From Mycobacterium sp. KBS0706 (GTDB taxonomy: Bacteria > Pseudomonadota > Alphaproteobacteria > DSM-16000 > Inquilinaceae), in the NCBI RefSeq assembly GCF_005938675.2, contig NZ_VCCH02000026.1:27723-91722 (forward strand): DNA of 64,000 nucleotides, given 5' to 3'. The notes beneath the pieces were generated by a model, which saw nothing but the letters and a program-made list of their open reading frames with translations, was not told the DNA's origin and searched no databases. The first letter of the stretch is position 1. Every line of letters starts with the position of its first letter. Positions 45,138-54,149 of this stretch are shown here, in pieces. The position numbers and the translations under genes are program-made.

Positions 45138-45670
45138 GAATCCGCCTCGGGCCGCGGCCAGGCGTTGCGGGCCCAGTTGCCGACATAGGAGGCCAGGACC
45201 AGCGAGACGCCGGTGCCGATCCAGGTCGACTGGCCCTGCAGATGGAACCAGACGACGAAGGCGGCGAGGCCGGCCGAAGCCGCGAACAGGAACAGCGCGG
45301 GCAGGCGGCTGCCGACCCGGATGTCGGCGGAGGCGGACATCTCGGCGCCCGGGCCGGTCAGCCGCGTCGTCCGGCGCGGGTCGCTCTCCTGCAGCTCGAC
45401 CGTCACCCGGCCTCGCCGGGCGCGGGCCGCGCGGCGGCCGCGGGCCGTGCGGCGGCCGCGGCCCGAGGTGAGCGAGACCAGGATCATCGACCCGACCATC
45501 GCGGCCACCGCCCAGTCGAAGGCGATCACCATCACCAGCGCGGTCGACGGGCGATGCTCGGTCCACCAGAGATGCCGCACCAGCAGGAACAGCAGGATCG
45601 CGCCGGCCGTGAACATGCCGCCGACCAGCAGCATCGCGGAGGGCATGCGGGGTTTCGTTCGCTTCGGCAT
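45134..45670 (-). CDS. Hypothetical membrane protein, 178 residues
   Basis: Four hydrophobic segments are visible (SAMLLVGGMFTAGAILLFLL, ALVMVIAFDWAVAAMVGSMI, LPALFLFAASAGLAAFVVWF and TGVSLVLASYVGNWA). Between the second and third lies an Arg-rich loop (SGRGRRTARGRRAARARRGR) likely to be cytoplasmic. I recognise no family. Start MPKRTKPRM at 45670 is the natural one. It is convergent with cobC and lies immediately before a region of mobile-element remnants. Confidence 0.65.
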   Translation of the reverse strand: MPKRTKPRMPSAMLLVGGMFTAGAILLFLLVRHLWWTEHRPSTALVMVIAFDWAVAAMVGSMILVSLTSGRGRRTARGRRAARARRGRVTVELQESDPRRTTRLTGPGAEMSASADIRVGSRLPALFLFAASAGLAAFVVWFHLQGQSTWIGTGVSLVLASYVGNWARNAWPRPEADS

Positions 45671-45690
45671 GCTGCGACCATAGCGGGGCC

Positions 45691-45880
45691 GCGGTCCAGC
45701 TTCCACACCACCAGGGCGTCGCCCTCCTGCACGAAGGCCAGGGCTGCTGTCAGACCCGGCCGATCGGCTTTGCCGCCGGACCCGTTGACCTGGAACACCG
45801 GGCGCAGCCGGCCTGGGCAAGAGCGTCAAGCTGCGATACCGGATCCTGGTCGGCCGTCGAAACCCGAGCGTAGCCGATCC
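45691..45880 (-). pseudogene. Truncated, frameshifted serine recombinase (resolvase/invertase)
   Basis: One minus-strand frame reads IGYARVSTADQDPVSQLDALAQAGC, the N-terminus of Tn3-type resolvases with the catalytic Ser in RVST. A shift of frame then gives RPGLTAALAFVQEGDALVVWKLDR, the next conserved block. The coding sequence stops after LDR, where LGRS is expected. It is therefore a broken remnant covering about a third of the family. Confidence 0.75.
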
Positions 45881-46025
45881 TCCGCCATGCATCGGCCGCT
45901 GTCCGAAAGCCCGTCCGGCAAACCATCTGTCAGACGTCGGCATGGAAGGCTTGCCGCCGGCTCTGGCCGATGAGCGGCGGCCCCATAGCCCGTCCTCGGA
46001 CGCGGTGAGCGCGGCCCGCCGGCGG

Positions 46026-46094
46026 GGCCACGGCCTTGCGGTCCTTCCTCGAGACGACGTCCAGGCTGTGCCGCAGCAGATGGACGATGCCGGT
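46026..46094 (-). pseudogene. IS256-family transposase remnant
   Basis: The minus strand encodes GIVHLLRHSLDVVSRKDRKA, close to the CIVHLIRNSLDFVSWKDRKA region of IS256/Mutator-type transposases. Similarity is lost on both sides. No terminal repeats were found. The 45671-46299 gap holds this fragment, the recombinase fragment and AT-rich sequence before the PKS gene. Confidence 0.6.
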
Positions 46095-46249
46095 CGGACC
46101 GTCACCTCGGGGTCTGTTTTTCTGCCTCGACCACAACAGAATAGAATGAAAGCACAGGTACCTAAAGATAGACAGAGGACTAAATTTTCATCAAATCCAG
46201 ATCGCTCTTGCGTATTATTTGCGAAATACGGCCCGGTTGCCGAAATAAG

Positions 46250-46281
46250 TTGACTCACATGTAGTTTGAAAGGAATTTATT
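46250..46281 (+). promoter_or_regulatory. Possible promoter region of the PKS gene
   Basis: An AT-rich stretch starts near 46130, unlike the rest of the window. TTGACT at 46250-46255 is a good -35; the AATTTATT region 20 bases later is the best -10 candidate but spacing is not ideal. No operator is apparent. Confidence 0.3.
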
Positions 46282-46299
46282 CACTAGAAAATACAAGAG

Positions 46300-49200
46300 A
46301 TGTCTGCGACAAATAAGGCAAATCCCATGGATCATTATAATTTCGACGAAGAAATCGCCGTTGCCGAACGTGAACCATTAGCAATCGTCGGGATGAGTTG
46401 CCGGTTCGCGCCGGATTTGGATGGGCTGGATCCCTACTGGAACTTTCTTTGCAACGGTCAGTCTGCCGTTCGAGAGGTCCCCCCCGAACGATGGGCGCCT
46501 TATGAGCAAGCAAGTCCGGAAGCATCGGCAGTGCTTCGTCGCGCAACGAGGCGCGGCTGCTTTATGGACGGAATTGAAGATTTTGACGCAGAATTCTTTG
46601 GAATATCGGCGCGTGAGGCTGAATCTATTGATCCGCAGCAGAGGATTGTCCTTGAGCTGGTGTGGGAGGCGCTGGAGCATGCCGGGATACGGCCTAGTCA
46701 ACTCAAGGGAAGTAAAACTGGCGTATTTGCGGCAGCTGGATCGGTCGATTACGGGCATCAGATGTATGCGGACTTTGCGCGCATTGAACCATGGGCTCTC
46801 AATGGTGGAATGCTTTTTGGTATCGCCAATCGGGTCTCCTACGTGCTCGATCTCCATGGCCCCAGCCTGGTTGTGGATACGGCATGTGCGGGTTCGCTCA
46901 CGGCGTTGCACTTAGGTTGCCAAAGCCTCTGGGACGGCACCGTTCCGATCGCCGTGATCGCTGGCGTGAACATCATGACTTTCCCCGGAGTGCTGCTGGC
47001 ATTGGATGCGGCAGGAGCGACTTCGAAGGATGGGTGGTGCAAGTCGTTCGACGCCGGCGCCGACGGATACGGGCGCGGAGAAGGGGCTGGCGTCCTTATC
47101 TTGAAGCGCCTATCCGATGCCGAACGTGATCACGATCGCGTCTTGGCCGTCATACGGACCTCCGGCATTTTCCAGGACGGACGAACGGCTGGAATGATGG
47201 CGCCAAATGGCGATGCCCAGGAGCTGATGCTGCGGCAGCTCTATGAACAGGCTCGCATTCCTACTGAATCTGTTCAGTATATCGAGGCGCATGGGACAGG
47301 AACCCGGCTTGGCGACAAGGCGGAGTTGACCGCCCTTTCGCGCGTCTTCGGTCTGGGGCGGAGCAGCGGCGCCGAATGCCTCGTCAGTTCGGTTAAGCCC
47401 AATGTCGGTCACCTGGAGGCCGCTGCCGGCATGGCTGGTCTGATCAAGGCCGTTATTTCACTCAATCGGGGTCTTTTGCCGAAGAACCTCCATCGAACGC
47501 TTAATGGTGAGATTGACTGGGATGCAGCGGGGATCAGGATCGTCTCGGAATTGACGAGTTGGCCTTCTGCAACTACGCCCAGGCGGGCGGGGGTCTCGAA
47601 CTATGGTGTCGGCGGTTCGCTTGCACATGTTGCCCTCGAAGAGAGCCCTAAGGCCAGGCAGGCATCGATGGGCCGACAGGCCCTCCCCGCCGCAAGACTT
47701 TTCCCATTCTCAAGCCGTTCGCAAGAAAGCTTGACCCAATATGCACGCAAGTTTGCGCATTGGATCGAGGCCAATCCTCAGGAGGATCTGGACGATATCG
47801 GATACACGCTGAGTTGGCGGCGCGATCACCTGAGCGTAAGGGCAGGCATCATAGCCTCGACAAAAGAAGAGCTGCTGGCCGCGTTGCAAAGCATGCCGAC
47901 CGGAACCGTGTCTGAGCACTACGCAACGGGGCCGATCCTGAACAACAAGAGCCGTGGCGTCGTATTTGTTTTCTCGGGTCATGGCGCCCAATGGGACGGA
48001 ATGTGCCGCGAGTTGCTGCAGAATGAGCCCGTCTTCGCGTCGGAACTGGATTCGCTTGAGAAAGTGTACCGGGAGGAGTTGGGATATTCTCCACGCGAGG
48101 CGTTGGAGCTTGGGGATTTCTCTTCTGTTGAGCGAACCCAGGCGATGATTTTTGCTGTGCAGATCGGGCTGACCGCCTTGTGGGCCAGCAAAGGTCTGAC
48201 ACCGGCCGCGGTGATTGGGTATTCCGTTGGTGAGATTGCGGCTGCCGTCGCTGCTGGAGCCCTGGAAAAGATATCGGCGGCCCGTTTCGTGTGCCGGCGG
48301 GCGGCCATCTTGCAACGGCTTTCCGGACAAGGCGGAATGCTGATGGTCAACCTTCCGTTCGACGACGTGAAAACGCGTCTCGGCCAAGAGGTCCGCGTCG
48401 TCGCGGCCATTGCCGCAAGCCCGGCTTCCACGATCATTTCGGGTGACATCGGTGCAATCTCGCAAATATGCGACGATTGGGCGGAGGAGGGCCTCGTTAC
48501 GCGACGTGTCGCGACGGACGTTGCGTTTCACAGTCCGCATATCGACCGAGTTCGAGAAGACATCCGTGCTGCATGCGCCGGGCTGGTTCACCTGACGCCG
48601 ACGATTGAGATGTACAACACGACATTGAATGATCCGAGAGCCCAAGTCAGCCGCGATGCGGAATTCTGGGTCAGGAACGCCAGGGATCCTGTTCTCTTTG
48701 AGCAGGCAGTGACGGCCGCTATGGCGGACGATTTCAATCTATATTTGGAGGTATCGACAAGACCGACAGTCTCGCATTCGCTGAGGGAAACGGCGATTGC
48801 GAAGGGTAGAGAAGATGTCGTTGTTTCTCCGACAATCAAAAAGGATTGTCCGGAGCGGAGCGGCATGATGGCCAGCTTGGCCAATCTCTATTGCCATGGC
48901 GCTGATCTGGTGTGGCACGAGTCCTTCCCGCAGGCTCGCCTGGCCGATCTCCCTCCGACAAGCTGGAATCACCGTAAGTACTGGACGAAAGCGTCGCCAA
49001 TCACCTCCGCCGGTGGGCGAGGGCACATTCCGGAAAGTCACACCCTGCTTGGTTCTTGTACGACTGTTCGCAGCACCCCAACGAGCTACGTGTGGAGATC
49101 GCAACTCAACTTTGAGTCCCGCCCGTATCCGGGAAAGCATCCGGTGTTCGGGGTGGAAATCGTTCCTGCTGCGGTATTGCTGCATTCGTTCATGCAGGCA

Positions 49201-51606
49201 GGGGCACGCCATGCGCGGCTGCCTTGCCTCAAGGACATTTCGTTGCATACGCCGGTGGCTGTCGAGCAGGTGCGCGATATTCAGTTGGTCAAGCAGGGCA
49301 ACAAGATCGAGCTGGCAAGTCGACTCGTCGACGAAGATGGTCGAGAGAAGGCAGAGGACGATCACTCGTGGACAACCCACACCACCGCGACGTTTGCATG
49401 GGATAGTGATCGGGCCTGGCAGCCGAGCGTCGAGGAGTATAGGGCGCGATGCACGGAGCATGTGACGCGGGATGCCATTGAAGAACTCTTTCAACGGAAG
49501 GGAATCGGCGGATATGGCTTTGAATGGTTGCTTGGCGAGCTTTATCGATGCAGTAACGAAATAATCGCGACGATGGAAGTGTCGCCAGCTATGGCCGGAG
49601 GGAACAGCTGGGCGGCGGTTTTGGACGGTGCGTTGACGATAACCCCTTTGCTGCTGCCTGACGACGGCGCGATGCGGATGCCCGCTCATGTCGCCAAGGT
49701 GGCAGTAGGGCCGCGCTTGCCAACGAAATTCACGGTTCTTGCGCGCGCCAGGGATGCTGGCGGCGGCTCGGAAAGCGCGAGCATGGATCTCGTCATATTT
49801 GATGATGAAAAAGGAGACGTTGCGGCTTGGATAGAAGGCCTCGCGTTTGGCCTTCTGGATAAGGAGAGTGACTTCGGGATCCTCACCAGTGAGCCTGTCT
49901 TTGTCGAGCACTGGGAGGAGCTTGTGATCAACGGAGAGAAACAGCACCCCTTACCACAGTTGGTGTTGTTGGGAGAGGAGAGCGGTACCGCTCTGCGGCT
50001 GGCGGCCGGCCTGAGGCAGGCGGGTATCGAATCTGAGCTGTGTCCGTTCGTCGATGCGGTCCCGTTGGAAAAGCATGACGTTCTGGTGATCGTGCTCGGT
50101 TCCGATTTGATCGCCGGCGAAACTCCGGAAGAAAATGTCGAGCGGAATGCATGGCATCTCATGTCGACGATACGCTGGGCAATTCAGGCCAAAGACACTT
50201 GTCCCGGCCTCCGAGTGGGTTGTTTGACCACTGGCGTAAGAGGTATGGAAACTCAGGAGACCCTCGGACAATCAGTGCTTTGGGGTATTTCGCGCATTAT
50301 CGCGGGTGAGCGTCCGGACCTCTGGGGTGGGCTCTACGACATGGAGCCGCAAGATTTGGCGAGCGCGGAAGCGGCTTCTCGTTTGCAGTCGGTTCTTCTG
50401 AATACCGAAGAAGACGTCATTGCCGTCACCGCACGTGCTGCGGAGGGCCTGCGATTGATCCCGGCCCCGGCAGAAAGGGAAGGCCCCGCGATCGAGTCGT
50501 TTTGTACTGCAGATGCGACCTATCTTGTTACCGGAGGCTTAGGGGCGTTGGGCGTACGCGCCGCGCAGTATCTGGTTAACAACGGAGCGCGGCGTCTCGT
50601 TCTGACCAGTCGCAGAGGCTTGCCGCCTCGGAGCGAATGGGCGTCGATCACCGCTCCTGAAACGCGCGCGACGATTGATTGTATCCGTGATATCGAGAGC
50701 CAAGGCGTGACGGTGCTACCCCTTGCGCTCGATGTGTCGGATGAACGTGCTGTCGCTGCAGCCCTCTCCGAATCCGCGCTCGGCATGCCGCCCATAAAGG
50801 GCATCGTGCACGCGGCGGGGGTCTTCAAAGGTGGAATGCTGGACCAGGTTGAGCGCAAGGACCTTCGCGATGTGTTGAGGCCCAAAGTGAATGGCACGCT
50901 GGCTCTTCATAAGGCCTTCCCTCCTGGTTCGATCGATTTCTTCGTCCTTTTCTCATCTTCCGGACAGATCGGTCGGCTGACAGGACAGGGGAGCTACGCT
51001 GCCGCAAACTCGTTCATGGATGGATTCGCCAGGTATCGAGCACGAAATGCCTCGGACAGGACCCTGAGCATTGGTTGGATGGCGTGGGAACGCCTGGGGA
51101 TGTCGAAGACCATCGGCGTGTCGTTGCTGGAGGCGAGAGCGGTCGGTGTCGATGCGATTAGCGTGTCGACGGCGTTCAGGTCCTGGGATATCGCGCAAAA
51201 AGGATCGGCCGCCTATGTTGCCGTTTTCCGCCCAAACATTTCGGATCCGGCCGCTCGGCCACTGCCGGTTTTGAGCCGTTTGACGAACGATGTCGCCTCC
51301 GATGAGGCCCCATCTGGAGCGGATCCGTGGGCATCCGTGCCTCAGGAAGCACTATTGGATTGGCTCGTAACTGATATTCAGAGAATAGTAGCCGGCGAGC
51401 TTCGGTGCTCACCGACAGATGTTCTGCCCAAAAGATCACTGGTCGATATGGGGGCGGACTCCTTGATAATGGTCGTATTGCGGATCAGATTGGCGCAGCA
51501 ATATAAAATTGAAATGCCTCCGACACTGATATGGAACCATCCAACGGTCGAGGCAATCGCCAGGTATGTTCGAGGGTCGCTATGTGCCGGTGCAGAAAGC
51601 GAATGA
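46300..51606 (+). CDS. Iterative type I polyketide synthase, 6-methylsalicylic acid synthase-like
   Basis: A 1768-residue single-module synthase. KS, residues 24-450: DTACAGSL with Cys196, His331 (EAHGTGT) and His371 (NVGHLEA). AT, 550-850: GYSVGEIAA with Ser642, and VAFHS (741-745) pointing to malonyl-CoA. DH/TH, 905-1185: HPVFGVEIVP (HxxxGxxxxP, His947) and LDGAL with Asp1109. KR, 1405-1645: TGGLGALG and GSYAAAN with Tyr1566. ACP, 1690-1760: GADSL with Ser1721. Order and length match 6-methylsalicylic acid synthases (about 1770 residues), as do the TYLVTGGLG and SRRGLPPR segments. All active-site residues are present and there is no thioesterase. The gene stands alone, is AT-richer than its neighbours and follows mobile-element debris. 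A start at the tenth codon is possible. Confidence 0.9.
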   Translation: MSATNKANPMDHYNFDEEIAVAEREPLAIVGMSCRFAPDLDGLDPYWNFLCNGQSAVREVPPERWAPYEQASPEASAVLRRATRRGCFMDGIEDFDAEFFGISAREAESIDPQQRIVLELVWEALEHAGIRPSQLKGSKTGVFAAAGSVDYGHQMYADFARIEPWALNGGMLFGIANRVSYVLDLHGPSLVVDTACAGSLTALHLGCQSLWDGTVPIAVIAGVNIMTFPGVLLALDAAGATSKDGWCKSFDAGADGYGRGEGAGVLILKRLSDAERDHDRVLAVIRTSGIFQDGRTAGMMAPNGDAQELMLRQLYEQARIPTESVQYIEAHGTGTRLGDKAELTALSRVFGLGRSSGAECLVSSVKPNVGHLEAAAGMAGLIKAVISLNRGLLPKNLHRTLNGEIDWDAAGIRIVSELTSWPSATTPRRAGVSNYGVGGSLAHVALEESPKARQASMGRQALPAARLFPFSSRSQESLTQYARKFAHWIEANPQEDLDDIGYTLSWRRDHLSVRAGIIASTKEELLAALQSMPTGTVSEHYATGPILNNKSRGVVFVFSGHGAQWDGMCRELLQNEPVFASELDSLEKVYREELGYSPREALELGDFSSVERTQAMIFAVQIGLTALWASKGLTPAAVIGYSVGEIAAAVAAGALEKISAARFVCRRAAILQRLSGQGGMLMVNLPFDDVKTRLGQEVRVVAAIAASPASTIISGDIGAISQICDDWAEEGLVTRRVATDVAFHSPHIDRVREDIRAACAGLVHLTPTIEMYNTTLNDPRAQVSRDAEFWVRNARDPVLFEQAVTAAMADDFNLYLEVSTRPTVSHSLRETAIAKGREDVVVSPTIKKDCPERSGMMASLANLYCHGADLVWHESFPQARLADLPPTSWNHRKYWTKASPITSAGGRGHIPESHTLLGSCTTVRSTPTSYVWRSQLNFESRPYPGKHPVFGVEIVPAAVLLHSFMQAGARHARLPCLKDISLHTPVAVEQVRDIQLVKQGNKIELASRLVDEDGREKAEDDHSWTTHTTATFAWDSDRAWQPSVEEYRARCTEHVTRDAIEELFQRKGIGGYGFEWLLGELYRCSNEIIATMEVSPAMAGGNSWAAVLDGALTITPLLLPDDGAMRMPAHVAKVAVGPRLPTKFTVLARARDAGGGSESASMDLVIFDDEKGDVAAWIEGLAFGLLDKESDFGILTSEPVFVEHWEELVINGEKQHPLPQLVLLGEESGTALRLAAGLRQAGIESELCPFVDAVPLEKHDVLVIVLGSDLIAGETPEENVERNAWHLMSTIRWAIQAKDTCPGLRVGCLTTGVRGMETQETLGQSVLWGISRIIAGERPDLWGGLYDMEPQDLASAEAASRLQSVLLNTEEDVIAVTARAAEGLRLIPAPAEREGPAIESFCTADATYLVTGGLGALGVRAAQYLVNNGARRLVLTSRRGLPPRSEWASITAPETRATIDCIRDIESQGVTVLPLALDVSDERAVAAALSESALGMPPIKGIVHAAGVFKGGMLDQVERKDLRDVLRPKVNGTLALHKAFPPGSIDFFVLFSSSGQIGRLTGQGSYAAANSFMDGFARYRARNASDRTLSIGWMAWERLGMSKTIGVSLLEARAVGVDAISVSTAFRSWDIAQKGSAAYVAVFRPNISDPAARPLPVLSRLTNDVASDEAPSGADPWASVPQEALLDWLVTDIQRIVAGELRCSPTDVLPKRSLVDMGADSLIMVVLRIRLAQQYKIEMPPTLIWNHPTVEAIARYVRGSLCAGAESE

Positions 51607-51861
51607 CCGCTGCCTGGCCCGCCATGCGGCACGCGCGCGTGTTGATCCGCCAGGCGCGAACTCGTCGCCCGTGAAGAGCGCTGTCGTGGCCCCATAGTCC
51701 TGCCGGCCGCTGGCGCAACCCGGCCCGAATCTGTTTTAAACTTAAAGCATTTCATGATTAGATGGATCCAATCGCTTCCGCCCGACGGAGGCGCGTGAAA
51801 GACTGGCGGCGCGCGATCGGCGGCCACCGCCGGCGCTCGACAAGAAACGGGGGAGAGCATC

Positions 51862-53034
51862 ATGGCGAGACGCATTCCGGCCCTGCTGGCGGCCGCGCTG
51901 ATGGCGACGGTGTCGCTCGCGGCGCAGGCCGAGGACGGCAAGCTCAAGATTGGCTTCATGGCCACGCTCTCCGGCCCGCCGGCGGCTTTGGGCCAGCACA
52001 TGCGCGACGGCTTCCAGCTCGGGGTCAAGGAGCTGGGCGGGCAGCTCGGCGGGTTGTCGACCGAGGTGGTGGTCGAGGATGACGAGCTGAAGCCCGACAT
52101 CGCCGTCAACAAGGTGCGCAAGCTGTTGGAGAGCGACCAGGTCGACATCGTCGTCGGCGTCGTCTTCTCCAACGTCATGATGGCGATCGCCAAGCCGGTG
52201 ACCGATGCCGAGAAAATCCTGATCAGCCCGAATGCCGGGCCGTCGCCGCTGGCCGGCAAGGGCTGCAGCCCGTATTTCTTCTCGGTCTCCTACCAGAACG
52301 ACCAGAACCACGAGGTCATGGGCAAGTATGCCCAGGACAAGGGCTGGGCCAAGGTGGCGCTGATCGCCCCGAACTATCAGGCCGGCAAGGACGCGCTGGC
52401 CGGCTTCAAGCGCCACTACAAGGGCGAGGTGGTCGAGGAGATCTACACCCAGGTCAACCAGCAGGATTTCTCGGCCGAGCTGGCGAAGATCGCGGCGGCA
52501 GAGCCGCAGGCGGTGTTCGTGTTCATGCCCGGCGGCTCCGGCGTCAACCTGGTTCGGCAGTACCGTCAGGCCGGCCTGGCCGACCGCATCCCGTTCCTGT
52601 CCGCCTTCACCGTCGACGAGACCACGCTGCCGGCCACCAAGGACGCGGCGCTCGGCCTGTTCGCCGGGGCGCAATGGGCGCCGAATCTCGACAACCCCGC
52701 CAACAAGGCCTTCGTCGCCGCCTTCGAGAAGGAATACGGCTACGAGCCGGCTCTGTATGCCGCCAACGGCTACGACGCGGCCAAGCTGATCGACGCCGCC
52801 ATCCGCCAGGCCGGCGGCAAGACCGATGCGGAGACGCTGAAGACCGCGATCCGCGACGCCAAATGGACCAGCGTCCGCGGCGACTTCGCCTGGAACAAGA
52901 ACAACTTCCCGGTCCAGGATTTCTACCTGACCGAGGTGGTGAAGCGCGACGACGGCAAGATCGTCACCAGCCGGGTCGAAACCGTGTTCCCGCATTACGG
53001 CGACGCCTACGCCGACCAGTGCAAGATGGACTGA
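51862..53034 (+). CDS. Branched-chain amino acid/amide-type ABC substrate-binding protein
   Basis: A 390-residue periplasmic binding protein of the LivJ/type 1 fold. Signal peptide MARRIPALLAAALMATVSLAAQA, then KIGFMATLSGPPAALGQHMRDGFQLGVKELGG, the ligand-facing N-terminal motif. The remainder follows the family, with two cysteines (GKGCSPYF and DQCKMD near the C-terminus) possibly forming a disulfide. Ligand is not determined; aromatic acids, amino acids and urea are all handled by this group. It heads a five-gene transport operon interrupted only by a repeat. Confidence 0.88.
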   Translation: MARRIPALLAAALMATVSLAAQAEDGKLKIGFMATLSGPPAALGQHMRDGFQLGVKELGGQLGGLSTEVVVEDDELKPDIAVNKVRKLLESDQVDIVVGVVFSNVMMAIAKPVTDAEKILISPNAGPSPLAGKGCSPYFFSVSYQNDQNHEVMGKYAQDKGWAKVALIAPNYQAGKDALAGFKRHYKGEVVEEIYTQVNQQDFSAELAKIAAAEPQAVFVFMPGGSGVNLVRQYRQAGLADRIPFLSAFTVDETTLPATKDAALGLFAGAQWAPNLDNPANKAFVAAFEKEYGYEPALYAANGYDAAKLIDAAIRQAGGKTDAETLKTAIRDAKWTSVRGDFAWNKNNFPVQDFYLTEVVKRDDGKIVTSRVETVFPHYGDAYADQCKMD

Positions 53035-53079
53035 GGCGGGGTGAGAGCAGGGCGGTTCGTGATGGAAAGATCCTGCCGA

Positions 53080-53210
53080 CCCTCACCCGGCCATCCTGTC
53101 GGACGTCCGACCTCTCCCGCCACGCGGGAGAGGCAAAAGGGGAGCCATGATCATTTACCTCTCCCGTTTACGGGAGAGGTCGGAGACGCGAAGCGGCTCC
53201 GGGTGAGGGC
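53080..53210. repeat. Palindromic repeat between binding protein and permease genes
   Basis: Two CCTCTCCCG(N)CGGGAGAGG hairpins lie between CCCTCACCC and GGGTGAGGG ends. The segment GAGGTCGGAGACGCGAAGCG is found inverted at 62150-62175. Position inside an operon suggests mRNA-level uncoupling of the binding protein gene from the rest. Confidence 0.8.
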
Positions 53211-53225
53211 GGACGCGGTGAACCC

Positions 53226-54149
53226 ATGAGCACCACCCTCCTGGTCGTCCAGGCCCTGAACGGGCTGCAGCTCGGCGTGCTGCTGTTCCTGATCGCGGCC
53301 GGGCTGACGCTGGTCTTCGGGGTGATGGACTTCATCAACCTGGCGCATGGCGTGCAGTACATGCTGGGCGCCTATTTCGCCGTCGCCTTCTACGGGCTGA
53401 CCGGCCACTTCCTGCTGGCCCTGCTGCTGGCTCTCGGCGCCGCGCTGCTGCTTGGCCTGCTGCTCGAAATCCTGGTGTTCCGCCACCTCTATGGCCGCAG
53501 CCATCTCGACCAGGTGCTGGCGACCTTCGGGCTGATCCTGTTCTTCAACGAGGCGGTGCGGGCGCTGTGGGGCTCGTCGCCGCTCAGCTATCCGATGCCG
53601 GAGGCGCTGTCGGGGTCGATCGCGCTGATGCCGGGCCTCTTGTACCCGGTCTACCGCCTCGCCGTGCTGGCGGCCGGGCTCGGCGTCGCCCTGCTGCTGT
53701 GGATCCTGATCGCGCGCACCAGAATCGGCATGCGTGTCCGGGCCGGGGCCAGCAATGCCGACATGGTCTCGGCGCTGGGGGTGAACATCCGCCGGCTGTT
53801 CATGATCGTGTTCGGCGTCGGCACCATGCTGGCGGGCTTCGCCGGCGCCCTGGCCGGGCCGATTTTCGCGGTCGAGCCGAACATGGGTGACAACTTCCTG
53901 ATCCTGGCCTTCGTCGTCATCGTCATCGGCGGCATCGGCTCGATCAAGGGCGCCTTCATGGCCTCGCTGCTGGTCGGGCTGGTCGACACGCTCGGCCGGT
54001 CCTTCGCCACCGACCTGTTCCGCCTGGTGCTGGCGCCGGCCGCGGCCAACCAGGTCGGGCCGGCCCTGGCCTCGATGCTGATCTACCTCTTGATGGCCGC
54101 GATCCTGTTCTGGCGCCCGGCCGGGCTGTTCCCCGCCCATGGCCAGTGA
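53226..54149 (+). CDS. ABC transporter permease, LivH type
   Basis: A 307-residue permease with eight or so helices. LivH motifs: NGLQLGVLLFLIAAGLTLVFGVMDFINLAHG at the start, RAGASNADMVSALGVNIRRLF as the EAA-like loop and VVIVIGGIGSIKGAF. It follows the repeat and overlaps the livM-type gene by 11 bp. Confidence 0.9.
   Translation: MSTTLLVVQALNGLQLGVLLFLIAAGLTLVFGVMDFINLAHGVQYMLGAYFAVAFYGLTGHFLLALLLALGAALLLGLLLEILVFRHLYGRSHLDQVLATFGLILFFNEAVRALWGSSPLSYPMPEALSGSIALMPGLLYPVYRLAVLAAGLGVALLLWILIARTRIGMRVRAGASNADMVSALGVNIRRLFMIVFGVGTMLAGFAGALAGPIFAVEPNMGDNFLILAFVVIVIGGIGSIKGAFMASLLVGLVDTLGRSFATDLFRLVLAPAAANQVGPALASMLIYLLMAAILFWRPAGLFPAHGQ

Noticed and set aside
51607..51861. Possible gene fragment downstream of the PKS (minus strand, YGATTALFTGDEF)
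   Set aside because: No start, no family recognised and no continuation; left as an unexplained 255-bp gap.
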